A stretch of 6,227 nucleotides of DNA, taken from DSFT01 sp032249175 (lineage in GTDB: Bacteria; Hydrothermota; Hydrothermia; LBFQ01; DSFT01). The DNA is taken from NCBI GenBank assembly GCA_032249175.1, contig JAVVGK010000102.1, positions 1-6,227 of the forward strand, in the 5' to 3' direction. Below the pieces are notes generated by a model that ran no database searches, was not told where the DNA came from, and was given only the letters and a program-made list of their open reading frames with translations. Position numbers and translations under genes: made by a program. This document shows, piece after piece, positions 1 to 4,954 of the stretch. Position 1 is the first letter of the stretch, and every line of letters begins with the position of its first letter.

Positions 1-48
1 CCCCGATAAAATCAATAATTTCCTGAAATTTTTATAAGTTCTTGATAA

Positions 49-363
49 TCAACTATTTAACACCATTTGTTGGACAAAGCAAAATTTAACTCTAAAAGGG
101 AAATTAACTTTATCATTATAGTATCCAAAAATAGCATTTTTATCATCAAAATATCCATCATCTTCTGCTTCATAAACACCTATAATTCTAAAATCCTTCT
201 CTTCTTTAACAATAAGTATAAGCTTATCACCTTTCTTTACATCTTTAAGATATTCGTTATTATCAGCAAAAATTCCGTATTGAAAAACTTTTTCAATAGT
301 ATAAGAAGTAGCAACTGTTATATAGTATCTTTCTTTACCCTCTTCTATTTTCAATCTTTCCAT
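49..363 (-). CDS. Small EVE/PUA-like domain protein at the visible 3' end of the cmr operon
   Basis: A 104-residue protein resembling the EVE (formerly DUF55/UPF0310) branch of the PUA-like superfamily, whose members are thought to bind modified bases in nucleic acid. Recognisable pieces in order are YYITVATSYTIEKVFQYGIFA (13-33), which fits the family's opening strand and aromatic-rich turn; the hallmark VKKGDKLILIVKEEK (42-56); IIGVYEAEDDGYFDD (60-74); and FPFRVKFCFV (88-97), matching the family's 'YPYRVKI' strand. EVE proteins I recall run to about 145-155 residues, with a C-terminal block after that strand. This one stops 7 residues later, so it is short or 3'-truncated. The gene is credible because AAAGGAGG lies at ideal spacing within the last cmr3 codons and the gap is 3 nt, so it is co-translated with cmr3. 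No catalytic residues are evident. A role in type III defence is inferred from position only. A general PUA/ASCH-like protein is the main alternative. Confidence 0.6.
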   Translation of the reverse strand: MERLKIEEGKERYYITVATSYTIEKVFQYGIFADNNEYLKDVKKGDKLILIVKEEKDFRIIGVYEAEDDGYFDDKNAIFGYYNDKVNFPFRVKFCFVQQMVLNS

Positions 364-366
364 ACT

Positions 367-1491
367 TTATCCTCCTTTTTTAATAACTAAAACTAAATTT
401 GTTCCTATAAAGTCCTGATTTCCTTGTGGTTCTTTAAAATCATAATCGTTTTGGTTTTTTATTAAAAATGAAACAGAATTTATATTTTTATCACTTTCAC
501 ATCCAAGCCAAAGGATAGTTCCTGGTGGAAATGCTCTTTTCGTTTTTATTCCAAGATTTTTTGAATTTATTCCAATTATACTATAATTTGAAAAGCACAT
601 TGAAATAATTTTAAATCCTTTTATTTTTGGAGTTTTACTATCAAAAACGCCATAACTTAAAAATAAAACTTTAATTTTATCACCTTGTTTAATTTGAATT
701 TTTTCAGGTAGTTTAAGCTCATTCTTCAGATAGTTTATAAAATCATTCTCTTCAACCCTATATCTTACATTTCTCATTTCACCGCCAAGTTTTAAAACTT
801 TTGGCTCATTATTGAAAAGTTCAAAAATTTTATCTTCATCATTTAAATTAGCTTTTTTAAGTTCCTCGCAAGAAAAGTTAAATTCTACCCAAAAAACAAA
901 GCTTATGCCCTCTTCTAATTGAAGGAGCTTTATTCTATAAAGTGCATCTTCCTCTCCTCCGACAGAATATAAAGAAGGATTTATTTTAATCCCTATTCTT
1001 TGGTCATATTCAAAAATATCCTTTGTTTTTAAAATATGTTCTTTTTCTATCTCTTGATTATTTATCCAAGCTTTTAGTCCTTCAATTGATATAAAACCTT
1101 CAAAAGGTTCAATTTCTTCATCACCTTTATAAATGGGAAGTTTTTCTATTTCTTTTGGTTTATTTGTATTTTCATAGCTAAATAATTTGAAAGATGAGAT
1201 TTTAGGCTCAATAATGAAGAAATTTTCAATAACTTCCTTTTTCCTTTCTCCATATATATTCTGTGGTTTTGGAAAATAGATTTTTCCATCTTTTTCAATA
1301 AAAGGTCCATAAACTGCTTTGAGAATTCCTGAAACATTAATTCCTTTTTGAGCATAAATTTTTGAGCATATAGCACCTGCAAATGTTGTAGGATGAGGTG
1401 GAAATATAGATTGAGCAGATTCTCCAACATTAAAAGGTTTCCCACTTCCAAAAAACAAAACATCATAAGGTTTTATTGTGAATTTGAGCAT
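367..1491 (-). CDS. cmr3: Cmr3 (Cas5-type RAMP) of the Cmr complex
   Basis: A 374-residue Cas5-family subunit that pairs with Cmr2 at the base of the Cmr complex and holds the crRNA 5' tag. The N-terminus has the diagnostic Cmr3 pattern PYDVLFFGSGKPF (8-20), then IFPPHPTTFAGAICSKIY (29-46). RIGIKINPS with downstream GGEEDALYRIKLLQL (165-192) corresponds to the family's conserved G-I-x-[IL] and LYR block. LGGEMRNVRYR (235-245) is the conserved GGE-R segment. Near the C-terminus, TKRAFPPGTILWL (317-329) matches the A-x-P-x-G-[ST] region. The start at 1491 is 1 nt after the cmr1 stop and is preceded by AAAGGAGGT with 5 nt spacing, so the start is secure. The last codons (KKGG) carry the ribosome binding site of the small downstream gene. 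Length is normal for Cmr3 and the frame is unbroken. Confidence 0.95.
   Translation of the reverse strand: MLKFTIKPYDVLFFGSGKPFNVGESAQSIFPPHPTTFAGAICSKIYAQKGINVSGILKAVYGPFIEKDGKIYFPKPQNIYGERKKEVIENFFIIEPKISSFKLFSYENTNKPKEIEKLPIYKGDEEIEPFEGFISIEGLKAWINNQEIEKEHILKTKDIFEYDQRIGIKINPSLYSVGGEEDALYRIKLLQLEEGISFVFWVEFNFSCEELKKANLNDEDKIFELFNNEPKVLKLGGEMRNVRYRVEENDFINYLKNELKLPEKIQIKQGDKIKVLFLSYGVFDSKTPKIKGFKIISMCFSNYSIIGINSKNLGIKTKRAFPPGTILWLGCESDKNINSVSFLIKNQNDYDFKEPQGNQDFIGTNLVLVIKKGG
371..378 (-). promoter_or_regulatory. Shine-Dalgarno for the EVE-like gene
   Basis: AAAGGAGG on the minus strand lies 7 nt before the ATG at 363 and is part of the final KGG codons of cmr3. It is the best evidence that the small downstream frame is a real gene. 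Confidence 0.82.
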
Positions 1492-1492
1492 G

Positions 1493-2761
1493 TTATACCT
1501 CCTTTGGGTAAATTTTATCTATCAGATTATGCCTTTCAAGAGATTCCATAAAACCATCAAGAGCTTGCCATATATTTTCTGTATTTTCTGGATCTTCTGT
1601 AAGATTTACTATCACATTTGAAAAAACAAGCCTTGAATTAACAGGCATAAATGTAGATTTCATAACTATAAAAAGTCCTTCATAACCACTTTCACTTTGA
1701 ATAATTTTTATCATAAGAGGAGATGCTCTTCTCAAATTGTCGTTTCCTAATTTAAGATGAACCATACTCCCTCTATTTAAACTTGAAAAATAAAAATTCA
1801 AAGGAATCCCAAAAATTGCTCTTTCAAAAGTTGGATCATTCACTCGTATTCCTTGTAGTATCTTTTTAGCATTATCATAATCAGGCGGTCCATAACTTCT
1901 ATAAGCCATTAATAAAAACCCCATAAAATCAAGTAAATCTTTCCAATTACTTACATTATTTCCACCCCAAGAATTTTTAAGATATTTTCCTTGTCTTCCT
2001 TCCTGAACCTGTGCTATCCAATTTTTCCAATTACTAAAATTATCTTTTTGAATTTGATAAATCTCAAAATTATCAAATAGATTAGGAATATCTTTTCTTG
2101 GTTGGTTCAAAATCTTCTTTATTTCATTTAAATTGTTATTTATCCAAGTCCCCAAATCTCCACTTGGAACAAAATTCAAACCATAGCAATTATTAGTTAT
2201 ATCCTCATAATCTTCTTTACCATCTTCCTTAATTTTCTTAATTTTTATTTCTTTTATTCTTATTGAGCCAAAACCTCTTCTGCTTCTACTTCCAAAATTT
2301 CCTAAATTAAAAGCAAACCATAAAGCACAAAAGAATTTTTTAATATCTTCTTCATTAGCTTTTGGATGAAAGGAGATGCTTATTTCAAATGTTTGATTTT
2401 CTTTTATATATTCTCTTCTTGGTTTGTCTTGCTTTTCATTAAATCTTTGATCAAGTGAAAATCCTATATAGTTTATGCCTTTATCTTGTCTAACCCTTCC
2501 TTCATTGTCAAAATCCTTTGAAAATTTATTCTTTTGAAGTTCATCAAAACCTTTTATAAAAATCCTCACCAATCCCTGATTTGACTTTTCACCAGCCCAT
2601 CCGAAAAGCCTTTTTTCATCTTCAATAGAGCCACCTGCAATTCTAAACCACCATCTCAAAAGCCCATTTATAGATTGAGTTCTTAACTCTGCTTGCTGAT
2701 TTGCTCCCCCCATAAATAAAGGAGTTATGACTTTACATTTTAAAGAAAAAGTTCTCATCAT
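1493..2761 (-). CDS. cmr1: Cmr1, type III-B RAMP protein (full-size copy)
   Basis: A 422-residue Cmr1, the Cas7-like subunit that caps the 3' end of the Cmr complex, on the other side from Cmr2-Cmr3. The family opening KCKVITPLFMGGANQQ (8-23) is followed by ELRTQSINGLLRWWFR (25-40) and FGW at 53-55. The first glycine-rich loop, GNFGSRSRRGFGSI, is at 154-167. The second half contains YRSYGPP (288-294), FERAIFGIPLNFYFSS (312-327) and RRASPLMIKI (344-353), all expected of a two-domain Cmr1. Translation begins at 2761 or at the second of two tandem ATGs (2758). It cannot begin farther upstream, because an in-frame TAA stands two codons before (2765-2767). No Shine-Dalgarno precedes it, unlike the three other complete downstream genes. 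The gap from the csx1 stop is 22 nt, and cmr3 begins 1 nt after the stop. The family assignment is firm. Confidence 0.94.
   Translation of the reverse strand: MMRTFSLKCKVITPLFMGGANQQAELRTQSINGLLRWWFRIAGGSIEDEKRLFGWAGEKSNQGLVRIFIKGFDELQKNKFSKDFDNEGRVRQDKGINYIGFSLDQRFNEKQDKPRREYIKENQTFEISISFHPKANEEDIKKFFCALWFAFNLGNFGSRSRRGFGSIRIKEIKIKKIKEDGKEDYEDITNNCYGLNFVPSGDLGTWINNNLNEIKKILNQPRKDIPNLFDNFEIYQIQKDNFSNWKNWIAQVQEGRQGKYLKNSWGGNNVSNWKDLLDFMGFLLMAYRSYGPPDYDNAKKILQGIRVNDPTFERAIFGIPLNFYFSSLNRGSMVHLKLGNDNLRRASPLMIKIIQSESGYEGLFIVMKSTFMPVNSRLVFSNVIVNLTEDPENTENIWQALDGFMESLERHNLIDKIYPKEV
1497..1505 (-). promoter_or_regulatory. Shine-Dalgarno for cmr3
   Basis: AAAGGAGGT on the minus strand lies 5 nt before the cmr3 ATG at 1491. 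It sits in the codons for the C-terminal PKEV of Cmr1 and decides the cmr3 start. Confidence 0.88.
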
Positions 2762-2787
2762 ACTTTAAAAATTTTAAAGCGCTTCAT
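2758..2787 (-). other. Possible 9-codon coupling minigene between csx1 and cmr1
   Basis: An ATG at 2787-2785 overlaps the csx1 TGA as ATGA and opens a 9-codon frame, MKRFKIFKV. Its TGA (2760-2758) overlaps the first ATG of cmr1, again as ATGA. It is therefore linked at both ends by the same overlap seen at two other junctions of this operon. It could carry terminating csx1 ribosomes to cmr1, which has no Shine-Dalgarno. There is no Shine-Dalgarno for the minigene itself, and such overlaps can arise by chance in AT-rich DNA, so this is a hypothesis and not a firm gene. Confidence 0.25.
2763..2779. repeat. 17-nt AT-rich palindrome in the csx1/cmr1 gap
   Basis: CTTTAAAA-A-TTTTAAAG is a perfect inverted repeat with a one-base centre, ending 1 nt before the first cmr1 ATG. 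An 8-nt palindrome, AAGCGCTT, follows at 2777-2784. With a one-base centre it cannot make a stable RNA hairpin, and the AT content makes chance likely. A protein-binding site or internal promoter element is possible but unsupported. Confidence 0.3.
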
Positions 2788-4085
2788 AAGTAATTTTTAA
2801 GGACGGATATTAAATCTTTTCTCTTTCCATTTAGCTGGTATCTAAAATATAGTTTATTGTCTTTTTTTCTTACTTCGGTTATATTTCTTTCAAATCCCGA
2901 ATGGGCAATAAAATGCCTTTCAAAATTCCCTCCTTTACTTTGAGGATAGTCATAGTATTTTCCTAATTTTTTCCATTCTTCTTTAATTATTCTTGATTTT
3001 CCATCTTGACTTTTAATTTCATATTCCAAAATAGGAACAAGCGAATCTAAATTAAAAATTTTATAAATACTCTTTGACAAAAATTTTTCCTTAATTTCGT
3101 CTAATGCTACACCTTCTTGAAAATTATATTCTCTAATGTTATTACTTTCAAGCACTTCAACAATACCTGCGTAAAATCCCAAAGATAAAATAATTTTTAA
3201 ATAATTGTCTTTTGAAAGAGAAGGTGATTTTTTCCAATTTTCTGAAAGCTTGTTTTTAATCTCTTCAATAATTTTTCTAATAGAAGCTATAATTTTATCA
3301 TATTCATCATATCCAAAGTGATACAAGACTAATGGTGTGTTATTTTTTATAGCAGAATACAGAATTAAAAAATTTTCAAGAAGTTTATACAATTCATTTT
3401 CTTTTTCCATCATATCCATATCATATTTACCAATAGGTGAAGAAAAGAAAACTTTAAATTTAAGTTCTTTAATGTAAATTTTAAATTCCTTTGCTGATGA
3501 GCCTAAAATTGGATCAGAAAAAACAATATAAACTTTGGGTCTAAAACTTTTATTTTGCCAATTTAAAAGTTTGGAAAATACTGAAAAGTGCCTTATAGCT
3601 TCAAGCATAGCAGAAACATATATGTTATGACCTGATGAAATATCAATATAAAATTCATTTTCTTCATTCTTCTTTTCTAATAACCTTTCAACCATATCAC
3701 AAAAAATAGCCAAAACAATATCATCATAAGTTCCTTCAAATTTTTCCTTAATATCAAAAAGTTTATATTCTCCGATTGAATGAATAACTAAAAAATCATC
3801 GGCATATTTATTATGAGGATGCTCTTTTAAAACCTCCTTTGGATTTTCTAAATAATTGCCTATTTTTTGGGAAATAATTTTGGAAAATTCATCATTATTA
3901 TTTAAAGCAATTTCATTATATACGATACTAACAGGATAAATAAGAATAAGTTTTGTTTGTCCTTGGAGATAGTTTTTTAAGGAGATTGATGAGAGCTTTG
4001 ATTTAAAATTTTTACCATCAATAACGAAATTTATATCTTCATTATAATTCCTGTCAAACCTTCCGATTTGATAAATAAACTTCAT
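2784..4085 (-). CDS. csx1: Csx1-type CARF-HEPN ribonuclease
   Basis: A 433-residue ancillary type III ribonuclease, expected to be activated when its CARF domain binds cyclic oligoadenylate made by Cmr2. The N-terminal Rossmann-like CARF region has a hydrophobic strand, KLILIYPVSIVYNEIALN (45-62), and the ligand-loop motif DISSGHNIYVSAMLEA (148-163), the usual D-x-[ST]-x-G-x-N pattern of Csx1. A predicted helical middle (about 225-345) leads to the C-terminal HEPN domain. This carries RHFIAHSGFE from 390 to 399, which gives the catalytic pair R390 and H395 (codons 2916-2918 and 2901-2903). This closely resembles the R-N-F-x-A-H-x-G-x-E form known from Csx1. The start overlaps the stop of the compact cmr1 as ATGA and has a strong Shine-Dalgarno. 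I see no signal peptide or membrane segment, so it should be cytoplasmic. Ring-size preference (cA4 or cA6) cannot be read from sequence; cA4 is the common case for Csx1. Confidence 0.92.
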   Translation of the reverse strand: MKFIYQIGRFDRNYNEDINFVIDGKNFKSKLSSISLKNYLQGQTKLILIYPVSIVYNEIALNNNDEFSKIISQKIGNYLENPKEVLKEHPHNKYADDFLVIHSIGEYKLFDIKEKFEGTYDDIVLAIFCDMVERLLEKKNEENEFYIDISSGHNIYVSAMLEAIRHFSVFSKLLNWQNKSFRPKVYIVFSDPILGSSAKEFKIYIKELKFKVFFSSPIGKYDMDMMEKENELYKLLENFLILYSAIKNNTPLVLYHFGYDEYDKIIASIRKIIEEIKNKLSENWKKSPSLSKDNYLKIILSLGFYAGIVEVLESNNIREYNFQEGVALDEIKEKFLSKSIYKIFNLDSLVPILEYEIKSQDGKSRIIKEEWKKLGKYYDYPQSKGGNFERHFIAHSGFERNITEVRKKDNKLYFRYQLNGKRKDLISVLKNYL

Positions 4086-4954
4086 ATTTTAACCTCCTTT
4101 ATCTCATAATTTTCAAGACCTTTTAAAAATTCTTCAAATTCCTTAAATCTATTCCATTTCTCCCAAACTAAAATTACACCAAAATAATTACCTTTTTCCA
4201 ATTTTTTAATTTGAATAATTAAAGGTGAAACTTCTCTGTCTCCATAAGGCCTATAAGCAATTCTATTAGTTTTTAATTGATTTTTCATCTTTCTATAAAA
4301 ATTATCCCTTAAATCATTCATAGCAGACTCCCAAGAATTCCAAAACTTACCTTTTGGTTTTATAAGGTAAATTTTAGTATTTGAAATGCTCGTAAAGTTA
4401 TTTGGCTTATTACTACCTTTTAAATTCTTTATTTTGCCCATTATTTCATTACTCAAACTTTCAAGCGTATCTGATTTTAATTTGAAATTTTCAATCTGAA
4501 AACTTCCAAAACCTCTTCTCCACCTTGCTCCTATTCCTCCAAAAAGAGATAATAACATTAAAGAATTTTCAAGCTCATTTTGATATTTAAAATGAGGAAA
4601 GAATTTAAAGGAGATTTCAAAATTTTGATTTGGTAAATATGCAAAACGTTTTATTTTATAATAATCATTTCTTGCTCCATTTTGTCCTTTTTCTCTTCTA
4701 TCATTCATACATAAATAAGCATCTCCAATGTTCTGAGGGAAATTTAAAATTCTCATATAAAACAAACAACCATTTTCAGTTGAGCCAAAAACTTCATTTT
4801 CAAATTTTCTTAATTTATCAACATCTAAAAAACTTGATTTATAAAATCTAAACCACCATCTTAACATTCCTTTTATTGAAGAGCTTCTTAATTCTACTTT
4901 ATTTTTATCAATTCCTGCAATTATTATTGGTGTTATAACTTCAAATTTAATCAT
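4082..4954 (-). CDS. cmr1: Compact Cmr1-family RAMP protein (second Cmr1 copy)
   Basis: A 290-residue Cas7-type RAMP protein of the Cmr1 family, which in known complexes sits at the 3' crRNA/target end of the Cmr filament. It opens with KFEVITPIIIAG (3-14), then the Cmr1 signature ELRSSSIKGMLRWWFR (21-36), then FGST (56-59). The glycine-rich RAMP loop GGIGARWRRGFGSF is at 139-152. A C-terminal block, YRPYG...VSPLIIQI (234-249), matches YRSYG and ASPLMIKI in the longer Cmr1 at 1493-2761. About 55 residues that separate those two motifs in the long copy are missing here. The protein is not an obvious Cmr6, because the LRxxSIKGxLRWWFR form is Cmr1-like. Its ATG overlaps the cmr2 stop and has a good Shine-Dalgarno. 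The frame is intact, so it is not a pseudogene on this evidence. Whether it replaces, joins or competes with the long Cmr1 is unknown. Confidence 0.85.
   Translation of the reverse strand: MIKFEVITPIIIAGIDKNKVELRSSSIKGMLRWWFRFYKSSFLDVDKLRKFENEVFGSTENGCLFYMRILNFPQNIGDAYLCMNDRREKGQNGARNDYYKIKRFAYLPNQNFEISFKFFPHFKYQNELENSLMLLSLFGGIGARWRRGFGSFQIENFKLKSDTLESLSNEIMGKIKNLKGSNKPNNFTSISNTKIYLIKPKGKFWNSWESAMNDLRDNFYRKMKNQLKTNRIAYRPYGDREVSPLIIQIKKLEKGNYFGVILVWEKWNRFKEFEEFLKGLENYEIKEVKI
4091..4100 (-). promoter_or_regulatory. Shine-Dalgarno for csx1
   Basis: AAAGGAGGTT on the minus strand lies 5 nt before the csx1 ATG at 4085. It sits in the codons for the C-terminal KEVKI of the compact Cmr1. It is near-perfect and supports the ATGA-overlap start. 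Confidence 0.88.

Noticed and set aside
17..30. Palindrome AATTTCCTGAAATT after the EVE-like gene as a terminator
   Set aside because: The stem is 6 bp of mostly A-T pairs with a 2-nt loop, too tight and too weak for an intrinsic terminator, and no clean T tract follows on the minus strand.
67..390. Plus-strand open frame of 107 codons
   Set aside because: It is antisense to the EVE-like gene, low in complexity (Phe, Ile, Ser, Asn from T-rich DNA) and has no recognisable domain or ribosome binding site.
1146..1466. Minus-strand open frame of 106 codons inside cmr3
   Set aside because: It is an out-of-frame overlap with cmr3, whose own frame carries the conserved Cmr3 motifs over the same bases.
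4630..4851. Plus-strand open frame of 73 codons
   Set aside because: It lies wholly antisense within the compact cmr1 gene and has a composition typical of the complement of AT-rich coding sequence.
4082..4954. Compact RAMP protein as Cmr6 or Cmr4
   Set aside because: The ELRxxSIKGxLRWWFR opening and RRGFGS loop match Cmr1 and align with the longer Cmr1 in this window.
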